From NCBI GenBank assembly GCA_964348085.1, contig CAYGBI010000006.1, positions 1 to 64,000 of the forward strand: a stretch of DNA of 64,000 nt, given 5' to 3'. The translations under genes were made by a program, and so were the position numbers. This document shows, in pieces, positions 25,685-34,149 of this stretch (within the stretch, counting starts at the first letter, position 1; every line of letters begins with the position of its first letter). This DNA comes from VXYL01 sp964348085 (GTDB taxonomy: Bacteria; Pseudomonadota; Gammaproteobacteria; Pseudomonadales; Azotimanducaceae). The notes under the pieces were generated by a model. The model was not told the DNA's origin and ran no database searches. It saw only the letters and a program-made list of their open reading frames with translations.

Positions 25685-26425
25685 TCAAGCGGCCTCCCGG
25701 ACCGCCGCGTTCAGCCGCCACAGCAGCACCTCCCGGGCGATGGCGTCGATCACCGCCGAACGGACCCGAAGATTCTCGCTGGCGATGCTATGGACTTCGA
25801 CGACGATCCGGGGGATTACCTGAGTTCGAAAGTATTTGCAGTCCGTATAGGCCACCTCACCGAAAAGCGGGCGGTTATGACCGCAAAGCAGAGTCCGCCA
25901 AGGCGGAGCGGTCGGAATCGGCTCGTCCGGCCGGGGCGCCCGGTCGGTCAGAAACCACCGCCAACCGCGGGGTATCGCCTCGACGATGTGCAGGCCCGTG
26001 TTGGGTTCCCGAAGCCCGGTGACCACGCGGTCGGAGAAGTGGCCGCGCCCGTGCCACAGATCACTCAAGAACGAATTGACCCCCGGCCGCCAAGCCGGGT
26101 CCGGCGCCTCCGATAGGGCCGAAACCGTCACGAGCGTTCCCTGATGGCCGCCGTTCAGGATCGGGCGGTAGCCCGGAACGTGGGCGGCCAGCCACCCGGA
26201 GCGGAACTGCACCGCAAAGTCCTTGGCGTCCCTGCCCCCCGCCAGCGTGCCGCCGAGAATCGGCGTCTCGCCCGGCCAATGCTCCGCCGGAACCAGGAAC
26301 CGAATCCCCCTCGCCCACTGCTCGTGGAACGGACCGTCCGCCGCCAAGCCGCACGAACAGGCGGGGAATGCCAAGCCCCCGACCAGCAGCAGGACAGCGC
26401 CTATTCGTCGCAACTCCGGCACCAT
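25685..26425 (-). CDS. Predicted exported/lipoprotein of unknown family, copy B1
   Basis: 246 residues with a signal segment IGAVLLLVGGLAFPACSC; FPAC could be a lipobox. The mature part contains ILGGTLAGGRDAKDFAVQFRSGWLAAHVPGYRP, HIVEAIPRGWRWFLTDR and CKYFRTQVIPRIVVEVHSI, with no motif I can name. The second copy, at 27190-27940, is a pseudogene. The companion gene at 26516 also encodes a small exported protein, so the two probably act together at the envelope. The stop lies 13 bases from repeat copy 3. Confidence 0.6.
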   Translation of the reverse strand: MVPELRRIGAVLLLVGGLAFPACSCGLAADGPFHEQWARGIRFLVPAEHWPGETPILGGTLAGGRDAKDFAVQFRSGWLAAHVPGYRPILNGGHQGTLVTVSALSEAPDPAWRPGVNSFLSDLWHGRGHFSDRVVTGLREPNTGLHIVEAIPRGWRWFLTDRAPRPDEPIPTAPPWRTLLCGHNRPLFGEVAYTDCKYFRTQVIPRIVVEVHSIASENLRVRSAVIDAIAREVLLWRLNAAVREAA

Positions 26426-26515
26426 ATGAACTTGGTGACGTCCGCTTCCCGGAGAGCGCCGGTGATCGGCGTGCCGCCGAATGTCGGCGGGGGCAACATC
26501 AAGCGCCGCAACACC

Positions 26516-27160
26516 TCACGGCGATGCCGCGCCTTCGCCTTCCGTCCGCTCTCCTTCGGCCGGCGACACGAGCCAGCCGCCCACCGTCTCCAGAACCAAC
26601 TCGGACACCTCGTCGATCAGATCGTTGTTGTCGCCGCCCAGCCAGAACTTCACCGCGAACAAGCGGGCGGACAAGCGCCGGTACTCGCAGCGTCGGTAGG
26701 GAACCGACTCCGGCGCCAAGTCGTGGGCGGAGAACTCGCAGTGCCGCTGCGTCGGGCTGCCCCATAGGGCGCGCAGGCGCGACGGGCTCAACGCCTCCAC
26801 CGCCACCACCACGTCTTGGGTGAAGTGGTTCAGCCGCGGCGCGTAGCCCTCCACCCGCTCCGCCACGAAGTCCGCCGGCAACTGCATGACGAAGTAGTTG
26901 CTCCGAAAGGACAGCGGCCGCAGGTCCCGCCACACCGGCACGGCGAAAGTCCGCGGAACCGCGAACTCCCCCCGGTCCGTGTGGATGCGGAAGACCGGCC
27001 GATCCGCTTCGTCCCCCGACATCGCCGACGCGCAACCCAGCAGCAGGCAGCCAGCAACGAAAGCCCTGGCGCCACGGAAGCCGTCGCCTCCCGGCGCCGC
27101 CTTTCGCCCCAGCCCAAGCCGTCCTAACGCTCGGTCCGACTTCGCGGCTGACGCCGCCAA
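26516..27160 (-). CDS. Predicted small lipoprotein of unknown family (gene A); start inside a repeat
   Basis: The certain part is VAGCLLLGCASAMSG (lipobox LLGC) then PVFRIHTDRGEFAVPRTFAVPVWRDLRPL, FRSNYFVMQLPADFVAERVEGY, and CEYRRLSARLFAVKFWLGGDNNDLIDEVSEL to the end. I do not recognise the family. No ATG, GTG or TTG precedes the lipobox until TTG 27160, which lies inside repeat copy 4. The alternatives are a CTG at 27112, also in the repeat, or ATG 27022 after the lipobox. The repeat may therefore have replaced the original 5' end. A decayed relative is at 25383. Confidence 0.5.
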   Translation of the reverse strand: MAASAAKSDRALGRLGLGRKAAPGGDGFRGARAFVAGCLLLGCASAMSGDEADRPVFRIHTDRGEFAVPRTFAVPVWRDLRPLSFRSNYFVMQLPADFVAERVEGYAPRLNHFTQDVVVAVEALSPSRLRALWGSPTQRHCEFSAHDLAPESVPYRRCEYRRLSARLFAVKFWLGGDNNDLIDEVSELVLETVGGWLVSPAEGERTEGEGAASP

Positions 27161-27177
27161 GTCCGACCGACTGCTAG
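27067..27177 (+). repeat. Dispersed structured repeat, copy 4
   Basis: Begins TGGCGCCACGGAAGCC, contains CGCCCCAGCCCAAGCCG, and ends CTGCTAG, with imperfect arms GGTCCGACTT / AAGTCCGACC. It overlaps the apparent 5' end of gene A and lies just beyond the 3' end of pseudogene B2. It corresponds by duplication to copy 3. Confidence 0.8.
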
Positions 27178-27189
27178 CCCGAAGACCCC

Positions 27190-27940
27190 TCAAGCTCCCT
27201 CCCGGACCGCTCCGTTCAACCGCCACAGCAGCACCTCCCGGGCGATGGCGTCGATCACCGCCGAACGGACCCGCAGATTCTCGCCGGCGATATTAATTTT
27301 GTCGACGACGATTCGGGGGGGTTATCTGAGTTCGAAAGTAGCTGCATTCCGTATAGACCACCTCACCGAAAACCGGGCGGTTGTGACTGCAATGCAGAAT
27401 CCGCCAAGGCGGAGCGGTCGGAAGCGGCTCGTCCGGCCGCGGCGCCTAGTCTGTCAGAAACCACTGCCAATGGCCGGGCATCGCCTCGACGATGTGCAGG
27501 CCCGTGTTGAGTTCCCGCTGCCCGGTGACCACGCGGTCGGGGAACAGGCCGCGTCCGTGCCACAGATCGCTCAAGAACGAGTCGCCCCCCGGCCGCCAAT
27601 CCGGGTCCGGCGCCTCCGCAAGGGCCAAAACGGTCGCGAGCATTCCCTGATAGCCGCCGTTCAGGATCGGGCGGTAGCCCGGAACGTGGGCGGCCAGCCA
27701 CCCGGAACGGAACTGCACGGAAAAGTCCTTGGCGTCCCGGCTCCCCGCCAGCGTGCCGCCGAGAATCGGCGTCTCGCCCGGCCAATGCTCCGCCGGAACC
27801 AAGAACCGAATCCCCCTCGCCCACTGCTCGTAGCGCTGCTCGTGAAGCGGGCCGTCCGCCGCCAAGCCGCACGAACAGCCGGGAGACGCCAAAGCCCCCG
27901 CGGCCAGCAGGACAGCGCCTATTCGTCGCAACTCCGGCAC
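27190..27940 (-). pseudogene. Broken paralogue (B2) of the exported protein at 25685
   Basis: From GTG 27940 the frame gives VPELRRIGAVLLAAGALASPGCSCGL and runs parallel to the intact paralogue for about 170 residues, but hits TAG after WFLTD where B1 has an arginine codon. Further on, B1's CAGGTAATCCCCCGG reads CAGATAACCCCCCCG, one extra base, which shifts the frame. Beyond it AVIDAIAREVLLWRLN is again recognisable. A nonsense mutation and a frameshift together make it very likely dead. Confidence 0.85.
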
Positions 27941-28286
27941 CCTACGCCCATGTCCGAGCTCCCTGAAGCTGCGACGGCACTGACCTCCCGGTCTGTGGCT
28001 CTCGCATGGGCGGCCATGGCGCCTTGTGGACCGCACAAGTGACTGCGGTGGCGATGCTGTCGCCGCCACACCCTGAATGCCAAACCAACCAAAATGAAGG
28101 AAAACCAGCCGTCGCGAAGCATGACTTCACCCATGCAGCGTGAGCGCCGGCACTATACCCTCAGCCAAGTGAACGGAACAACGGAGCGGCGAATACCAAG
28201 TAGGCGGGCGCACGTGCCGGACTTCCGCGTCTTCATCCGCCGAGCCACCTTCGCTGCCGTCGGGGCGCATCTGTGTCGACAGGCCG
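27941..28286. other. Intergenic stretch with nothing recognised
   Basis: About 345 bases between pseudogene B2 and the predicted kinase. Short open frames on both strands have no family features. The left part may be the decayed promoter region of B2. I see no RNA gene, repeat or terminator here. Confidence 0.5.
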
Positions 28287-28877
28287 TCAGTCTGCGTCGT
28301 AGCGAACCGACTGCTCTACCAAACGTACAAACGCCTCCGTTTCACGACGCGAGCGCAGGCGCACGAAGCGTATGTGCGCCCAACGCAGGTCGGCCATATC
28401 CGCCACTCGGTCGCGGCGCCTTCGCCGGTGTCGCGTGATCACCCAATAGAGCAGCGAGTCCTGCTGCCACACCGCCAAGTGCCGCCAAAACTGTTCGCGG
28501 TTCGTTCCCCACAGCAGTTCTTGGCTTCGCCAGCGCCGCCAACCGCGCCGCAGCACCCGCCAAAGCAAGAGCGGCATGGGCAAGTCAAGCCAGATGACCG
28601 TGTCGAGCCGGGGCCAGAACGCCCGTCGCGAGAAGTCGGAGTACGAGCCCGCGACGACCCACCGCTCGCCGCTGGTGGCGTCTCGGAAACGACGTTCGAG
28701 TCGCGCAGGGTCCGTCGTGTTTAGGCCAACCCAGTTCGGCAGCCAGTTCAGCGCGTCCAACTCGACGAACTCGACGCCCAGCGCTTCCGCCAATCGCGCC
28801 GCCAGCGTGCTTTTTCCGGAGCAACTACTGCCGATCACATGGATGCGTTCGCCGATCGGTGACTGCAAGGACCGCAT
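28287..28877 (-). CDS. P-loop NTPase, FlaR/adenylate-kinase-like
   Basis: 196 residues. Walker A is HVIGSSCSGKSTLAARLAEAL near the N-terminus. LDALNWLPNW and WVVAGSYSD follow, then DTVIWLDLPMPLLLWRVLRR, the second phosphate-binding strand, and an arginine-rich lid (HRRRRRDRVAD). This is the pattern of the small kinases labelled FlaR or topology modulator; the phosphoryl acceptor is not known. It lies 10 bases upstream of nothing else in the direction of transcription, following pyrD's strand, and may share the pyrD transcript. Confidence 0.75.
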   Translation of the reverse strand: MRSLQSPIGERIHVIGSSCSGKSTLAARLAEALGVEFVELDALNWLPNWVGLNTTDPARLERRFRDATSGERWVVAGSYSDFSRRAFWPRLDTVIWLDLPMPLLLWRVLRRGWRRWRSQELLWGTNREQFWRHLAVWQQDSLLYWVITRHRRRRRDRVADMADLRWAHIRFVRLRSRRETEAFVRLVEQSVRYDAD

Positions 28878-28887
28878 GTCGGTGTGT

Positions 28888-29904
28888 TCAAGGCTCGCAA
28901 GCGCGAATCAGACGGCGCACCAAGCTAGGTCCCCGGAAGATCAGCGCCGTATATACCTGCAACAAGTCGGCGCCAGCGTCGAGCATGGCGCGAACATCGT
29001 CGGCAGTGGCAATGCCGCCCACCCCGATGAGCGCCGGCTTGTCGCCGCTGGTGGCGCGCAACCGGCGAACGGTCGCAACCGCCATTGGCAACAGCGGCCG
29101 ACCGGACAAACCGCCGTCTTGACCGGCGAACTTGGAGCGAAGCTTGGGCCGCGTTTGCGTCGTGTTGACGGCCACGAAACCATCGCCGCCGGCTTCAAGC
29201 ACGGCGGCCGCCGTTGCCTCTAGCGCTTCGGGTGCGAGATCCGGCGCCAACTTCACGAGCACCGGCAAGCTGCGTCCCCCCGCCTCCCGGGTGAGCCGGT
29301 CGCGCTCGGCGATCAATGTCGAAAGTAGCGCACGGGCGGTGGCCGCCTCCTGCAGCTTGCGCAGGCCCGGGGTGTTCGGGGAGGAGAGATTGACCACCAC
29401 GTAGTCCGCCAACCGATGCACCGCCGCCAAGTTCGCCAAGTAGTCGTCAGCCGCCGCTTCGGCCGGGGTAGCGCGGTTCTTGCCGATATTGACGCCGATG
29501 GGCACGCTCACGCGTCCCCGCGCCTCGGTCAGGCTGGCCGCCAGCCGTTCGACGCCGGCGCTGTTGAAGCCCAAGCGATTGATCAACGCCTGATCTTCGG
29601 TGAGGCGAAACACCCTAGGCCGAGGATTGCCGGGTTGCGCTCGCGGCGTAACGGTGCCCACCTCCACGAAGCCGAAGCCAAGCCGGGCGAGGCCCGCCAC
29701 CGCCACGCCGTTCTTGTCGAGCCCCGCCGCAACACCGATGCGGTTGGCAAACGAAAGGCCCATCAGACGCACGGGTTCGCTGCCTGCCGGCGCATATCCG
29801 GCCAAGGTCGGCAATGCGCCGTATGCGCGCAGACCTCGCAGCGCCAATGCCTGCGACAGTTCTGGCGGCAGCGCGAAGAGCAGAGGTCGCAGGGCGCGAT
29901 ACAT
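28888..29904 (-). CDS. pyrD: Dihydroorotate dehydrogenase (quinone), class 2
   Basis: 338 residues, membrane-associated flavoenzyme oxidising dihydroorotate to orotate with quinone as acceptor. The class-2 N-terminal helix pair is MYRALRPLLFALPPELSQAL. FMN and substrate motifs are VAAGLDKNGVAVAGLARLG, VEVGTVTPRAQPGNPRPR, the catalytic serine region VVNLSSPNTPGL, VLVKLAPDL and IGVGGIATADDVRAMLDAGA. The gene is in the same direction as pepN and the P-loop NTPase. Confidence 0.95.
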   Translation of the reverse strand: MYRALRPLLFALPPELSQALALRGLRAYGALPTLAGYAPAGSEPVRLMGLSFANRIGVAAGLDKNGVAVAGLARLGFGFVEVGTVTPRAQPGNPRPRVFRLTEDQALINRLGFNSAGVERLAASLTEARGRVSVPIGVNIGKNRATPAEAAADDYLANLAAVHRLADYVVVNLSSPNTPGLRKLQEAATARALLSTLIAERDRLTREAGGRSLPVLVKLAPDLAPEALEATAAAVLEAGGDGFVAVNTTQTRPKLRSKFAGQDGGLSGRPLLPMAVATVRRLRATSGDKPALIGVGGIATADDVRAMLDAGADLLQVYTALIFRGPSLVRRLIRACEP

Positions 29905-29925
29905 GTGCGGCGTCGCTGCCCGAGG

Positions 29926-30021
29926 CTAGCAGCGGGTCGCGACCCCCTCCACCACCACCGCGTGGTTGACGCACATCATCCCGGACTGCTGCACAGCTCG
30001 TTCGCGGGCCGTGAAGGTCAT
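29926..30021 (-). CDS. Possible 31-residue peptide between pepN and pyrD
   Basis: An ATG overlapping the pepN stop (ATGA) opens a frame of 31 codons, MTFTARERAVQQSGMMCVNH and so on, ending 21 bases before pyrD. The coupled start is the only support. It has no family features and may be noise. Confidence 0.2.
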   Translation of the reverse strand: MTFTARERAVQQSGMMCVNHAVVVEGVATRC

Positions 30022-32714
30022 TGCTCTCCGTCGGTAGGGTCGCGCAAGGCCTTGTCTACCACTTCGCGCACGTCTTTCGATAGTTCTTGTCCGTCGAGCA
30101 TCTCCAGCGCGGCGCACATGCGCCGGCCACGCTGCGGGTCGTGGCGCCGCCACTCCGCAAGGTGCTTCGCCAGCATGGACGCCACCTTGGGATTGAAGGC
30201 GTTGACGGTAAGAACGTGCTTGGCCAACCAGTCGTAGCCGGCGCCGTCGGCAGCGTGAAAGCCGCGCACGTTGTTGGTGAAGCCAATCAGCAACGACCGA
30301 ACCTTGTTCGGGTTGCGGATGTCGAACGCATCGTGCGCCTCCAATGCCCGCATCCGTGCCAAGCTACCCGGCAGCGGGTTTTTCGCCTGCGCGGCGAACC
30401 AGGCATCCACCACCAGTGCCTCGCTTGACCAACGCTGGTAGAACACGGCGGCGATCGCCTCCTTCTCGGCGGCGGGCAGAGACTGCAAGGCCAATTGCCC
30501 CGCGAAGATGGCGAGCCGGTCGGTGAGATTGTCGGCGCGCCGCGCAGCACGGTCGAGGCGCTCGGCGGCGGCCGACGGGTCGTGGCGATCAAGATGCCGC
30601 AGCGCGTACCACAACGCACGATGCTTGAGCGCCCGCTTGGCGATATCCACGGCATCCGGTCGGTACGCACCGGTAGCCTCGTTCGCCTCGGCCAGCGCCA
30701 ACCAATCGAACCCGGCGGCAATGCGGTCCGCCAACTCGTCACACACATCGGCGATGGCGAGGATGTCCGCGCCCGGTGCGATATCCAGCAGATAGGTCTC
30801 GCGCGGCAGCGTCAACATGGCGGCGAGGAGCGCCTTCGCCTCGCCATCGTCCGGTGCCTTGAACGCCGCGTCGACAAGCTCCGAAAAGAGCGCCAAAACC
30901 TGCCCCGACAAATCCGACGACCCGTCGAGCTTTGCTGCGACATACTGCGCGATCAATGTCTGGCCAGCGTCCCAGCGAGCGAATCCGTTGGTGTCCCCCG
31001 CCGCCAAGCGCTTGAGCGCCGTAGGCGAACGGGGGTAGCGCACGCGCACCGGCGCCGAGAAGTCGCGCAGGAAGCTCACCTCGGCCTCGGCCGGGACGCC
31101 GACCAAATCGATGCGCGTTCGCTCTTCGGTGAGATGCGCCACCAAAGTGCCGTCGCGATTTGGGTTCTCGATTCTGGTCGTCGTGTTAACGTCGACCGCG
31201 AAACCGTTCTCCTCGCCGAGCGCACCTACCGCGTCCCGCCCATCCGGGCTCAGCAAACCGAACGCCAGCGGCATGTGGAAAGGTTGCTTGCGTGGCTGCC
31301 CCGGCGAGGGGCCGCAAGACTGCGTGATCTCGAGTCGCAGGGTATCGCCATGCCGCGCTTCGGCAACCGTCAAGAGCGGCGTGCCCGCTTGGTCGTACCA
31401 GCGCCGGAACTGCGCCAGCGAGAGACCCGAGGCATCCTCCATCGCGGCAAGGAAGTCCTCGATGGTGGCGGCGCAACCGTCGTGCCGCTCGAAGTACAGA
31501 TCCGTCGCGGTGCGAAACCGGGCCCGACCGAGGATGGTATAGAGCATTCGCACCACCTCCGAGCCCTTCTCATAGACGGTTCGGGTGTAAAAGTTCGAAA
31601 TCTCCTCATAGCTGTCCGGGCGCACCGGATGCGCCAACGGCCCGGCGTCCTCGACGAACTGCACACTGCGCAGGAACTCCACATCGTCCACCCGCTTGAC
31701 AGTGCGCGAGTTCATATCCGAATAGAACTCGGCGTCCCGATACACGGTAAAACCTTCTTTCAAGCTGAGCTGGAACCAGTCGCGGCAGGTCACGCGGTTG
31801 CCTGACCAGTTGTGGAAATATTCGTGCGCCACCACGCGTTCCACCTGCTGATGGGCGGCGTCCGTGGCCGTGTCGGCGGTGGCTAGTACATAGGACGTGT
31901 TGAAAATATTGAGGCCCTTGTTCTCCATCGCCCCGTGGTTGAAGTCCTCGACGGCGACGACCATGTAGCTGTCCAAGTCGTACTCTCTGCCGAAGCGTTC
32001 TTCATCCCAGCGCATGGCCCGTTGCAGCGCGTTCATGGCGTGGCGGCACTGCCCGATGTTGCGCGGCTCGGAGTAAAACCGCAGCGCCACCCGGCGACCG
32101 GACGAGGTCGTGAACTCATCCTCGAGCACGGCGAGGTCGCCGGCCACCAGCGCGAACAGATAGCTCGGTTTGGGAAACGGATCTCGCCAAGTCACCGTAC
32201 GCCGGCCGTCCTGGACGACATCCGCTATCGCGTCGCCGTTGGACAACAGCATCGGGAAGCGCACCGCGTCCGCGGTGATGGAGGTGGTGAAGCGCGACAG
32301 CACATCGGGCCGATCCGGGTAGTAGGTGATCTTGCGGAAGCCCTCCGCCTCGCATTGCGTCGCGTACATGTTGCCCGACTTGTAGAGGCCTTCGAGCGCC
32401 GCGTTCTTCTCCGGCACGATCTTGGTGACCACCTGCAGGCGGCAGTCGTCCGGCACGTCGAAGATGGTGAGCGTTTCGCCTTCAATGGCGTATTCGTTGT
32501 CGCCGAGTTCTTCGCCATCGACCGCCAAACTCGCGAGCTCGACGTCGATGCCGTTCAACACCAGCGGCGCGTCGGGCGTTAAGCGACGGACAGCGAACTC
32601 GGAGCGCACGGTGGTTTCACCGTCTCGGATGTCGAACGCCAAGCGCGTGTCGTCGATTTGGAAGGGGTACGGTTTGTAGTCGGCGAGAAGAACGGGTGCG
32701 GGGGTGTCGGACAT
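30018..32714 (-). CDS. pepN: Aminopeptidase N (M1 family)
   Basis: 898 residues from ATG 32714 (an in-frame ATG four codons upstream is possible). Cytosolic zinc aminopeptidase. The exopeptidase motif GAMEN is in NHGAMENKGLNIF, and the zinc site is VVAHEYFHNWSGNRVTCRDWFQLSLKEG with the second glutamate in KEG. KITYYPDRPDVLSRF and the C-terminal helical domain (about 300 residues) match PepN of enterobacteria in length and order. It processes peptides from protein turnover. Confidence 0.95.
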   Translation of the reverse strand: MSDTPAPVLLADYKPYPFQIDDTRLAFDIRDGETTVRSEFAVRRLTPDAPLVLNGIDVELASLAVDGEELGDNEYAIEGETLTIFDVPDDCRLQVVTKIVPEKNAALEGLYKSGNMYATQCEAEGFRKITYYPDRPDVLSRFTTSITADAVRFPMLLSNGDAIADVVQDGRRTVTWRDPFPKPSYLFALVAGDLAVLEDEFTTSSGRRVALRFYSEPRNIGQCRHAMNALQRAMRWDEERFGREYDLDSYMVVAVEDFNHGAMENKGLNIFNTSYVLATADTATDAAHQQVERVVAHEYFHNWSGNRVTCRDWFQLSLKEGFTVYRDAEFYSDMNSRTVKRVDDVEFLRSVQFVEDAGPLAHPVRPDSYEEISNFYTRTVYEKGSEVVRMLYTILGRARFRTATDLYFERHDGCAATIEDFLAAMEDASGLSLAQFRRWYDQAGTPLLTVAEARHGDTLRLEITQSCGPSPGQPRKQPFHMPLAFGLLSPDGRDAVGALGEENGFAVDVNTTTRIENPNRDGTLVAHLTEERTRIDLVGVPAEAEVSFLRDFSAPVRVRYPRSPTALKRLAAGDTNGFARWDAGQTLIAQYVAAKLDGSSDLSGQVLALFSELVDAAFKAPDDGEAKALLAAMLTLPRETYLLDIAPGADILAIADVCDELADRIAAGFDWLALAEANEATGAYRPDAVDIAKRALKHRALWYALRHLDRHDPSAAAERLDRAARRADNLTDRLAIFAGQLALQSLPAAEKEAIAAVFYQRWSSEALVVDAWFAAQAKNPLPGSLARMRALEAHDAFDIRNPNKVRSLLIGFTNNVRGFHAADGAGYDWLAKHVLTVNAFNPKVASMLAKHLAEWRRHDPQRGRRMCAALEMLDGQELSKDVREVVDKALRDPTDGEQ

Positions 32715-32877
32715 TGGCTCCACCAAGAATGTTCGTCAACACTACGACCTTAGCACGGCACGCGACGAGACTATTCAACAACCGCGTGAAGGACTGCGCA
32801 CGTTTCCAATCGAAACTGACGTAAGCATTTGAAAAATATATCTAACGAGATAATCACTATAGTGACAGAAGGGGACG

Positions 32878-32915
32878 AATAGTTACCGAAGTGCATAATA
32901 GTCACCGTGGTACAT
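32878..32915 (+). repeat. 19-bp imperfect tandem repeat in the AT-rich island
   Basis: AATAGTTACCGAAGTGCAT (32878-32896) is followed directly by AATAGTCACCGTGGTACAT (32897-32915), differing at four positions. Exact spacing of two copies suggests an operator or iteron-like protein site, unproven. Confidence 0.6.
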
Positions 32916-32962
32916 AAGCGCAGCCTATAAGCCTAGAAAGTGTGAACTAGTATTTTCGTACT

Positions 32963-32987
32963 TTCCGTTTGGTACTTCCGTTTGGTA
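32963..32987 (+). repeat. 12-bp direct repeat in the AT-rich island
   Basis: TTCCGTTTGGTA occurs at 32963-32974 and again at 32976-32987, one base apart. Too short to assign a function. Confidence 0.55.
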
Positions 32988-33125
32988 TAGGGGGTGTCCA
33001 AAATTTACGTGAAGTCCAGAATGAGCCATCACCGGATTGCCAAACACGAATAAACCGCAGATGGCCGGTGCTACAATCGACCGACTTCGCGCCCCACGGG
33101 GACGCCTCGATTGCGGAGCGGGCGA

Positions 33126-34148
33126 ATGCAAGCCGTCGATCAACAAGTCATCGGCCAAGTCCGGGACTGGCTGCGGGAAGGCCAGCAGTGCTGGCTAGCC
33201 GTCGTCGTCGCCACCTACGGTTCATCACCGCGTCCCGTGGGCTCGCTGCTCACCTGCAACCAAGATGGGCAACTCACCGGCTCGCTCTCCGGCGGCTGCG
33301 TGGAGGACGACCTTCTTGCCAAGCTGACGCAAGGCGAGCTGGCGCGGGACTCCGCTCAGTTCTTTCGCTATGGCGAAACCGCCGAAGAAGCGGAGCAACT
33401 GGGTTTGCCTTGCGGCGGTCACTTGGACATCGTCATCGAACCGCTTGGCGGAGACGCCGGCGGCCACTTCGACCACTTGGCGCAGCGCTTGGACGCCCGC
33501 GCCTGCATCGAGCGAACCCTGTGGCTCGGTAGCGGCGAATACGCGAGCCGAGCCGTCGAGCGCCACGCGGCGTTGCGCTACGACCACGAGCGCGGTCTCC
33601 TCGTGCAAACCTTTGGGCCGCAGTATCAGCTCTTCGTCATCGGCACCAATATGGTCTCCGCCTATGTCGCCGAAATGGCCCTTGCGCTCGGCTACGACGT
33701 GGTCGTGTGCGACCCTCGCGAAGATCGACTGAACGACTTCAACATAGCTGGCGTACGCAAGATCCGCGACATGCCGGACGACGCAGTGCGCGAGCATGCC
33801 GCGGACGCCTATTCTGCGGTGGTCGCCCTCAACCACGACCCGCGCATCGACGATATGGGCTTGATGGGAGCGCTGAAAACGGACGCCTTCTACGTCGGCG
33901 CCATGGGTTCGAGTCGCACCTCCGCCAAACGGCGCGAACGGCTCTTGGGGCTCGACTTGACGACAGCGGAAATCGAGCGGCTCCACGCCCCGATCGGCCT
34001 GCCCATCGGCAGCAAGACCCCGCCGGAAATCGCCATCGCCATCCTCGCCGAGATCACCGCGGTACGCCAAGGCCGGGACGCGGCGGCCCGTCGCGCGCTC
34101 CGCGAGCGGGCGACGGGCGCGAGGGAAGCGCTCGCCATCGCGTCCTGA
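33126..34148 (+). CDS. XdhC/CoxI family molybdoenzyme maturation protein
   Basis: 340 residues from ATG 33126 (MQAVDQQVIGQV). XdhC-type proteins bind molybdenum cofactor and help insert the sulphurated form into xanthine dehydrogenase-like enzymes. Features: WLAVVVATYGSSPRPVGSLL, SGGCVEDDLL, GLPCGGHLDIVIEPLG in the first domain, and a Rossmann-like second domain with VIGTNMVSAYVAEMALALGYDVVVCDPRED and FYVGAMGSSRTSAKRRERL. GTN replaces the usual GxG nucleotide loop. It lies one base before a MobA-like gene, but no molybdoenzyme subunit is in the window. Confidence 0.85.
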   Translation: MQAVDQQVIGQVRDWLREGQQCWLAVVVATYGSSPRPVGSLLTCNQDGQLTGSLSGGCVEDDLLAKLTQGELARDSAQFFRYGETAEEAEQLGLPCGGHLDIVIEPLGGDAGGHFDHLAQRLDARACIERTLWLGSGEYASRAVERHAALRYDHERGLLVQTFGPQYQLFVIGTNMVSAYVAEMALALGYDVVVCDPREDRLNDFNIAGVRKIRDMPDDAVREHAADAYSAVVALNHDPRIDDMGLMGALKTDAFYVGAMGSSRTSAKRRERLLGLDLTTAEIERLHAPIGLPIGSKTPPEIAIAILAEITAVRQGRDAAARRALRERATGAREALAIAS

Positions 34149-34149
34149 T

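Larger units (their letters stand above)
32715..33125. other. Intergenic region with an AT-rich island
   Basis: About 410 bases between pepN and the xdhC-like gene, which diverge from it. From about 32790 to 33055 the base composition is clearly richer in A+T than the flanking genes, and short repeats occur. A possible -10 TACAAT at 33072-33077 precedes the xdhC-like gene. No open frame in the island looks coding. It must at least hold the two divergent promoters. Confidence 0.55.

Noticed and set aside
27941..28286. Small open frames (62-114 codons) upstream of the P-loop NTPase
   Set aside because: No start context, no motif, and composition like random frames.
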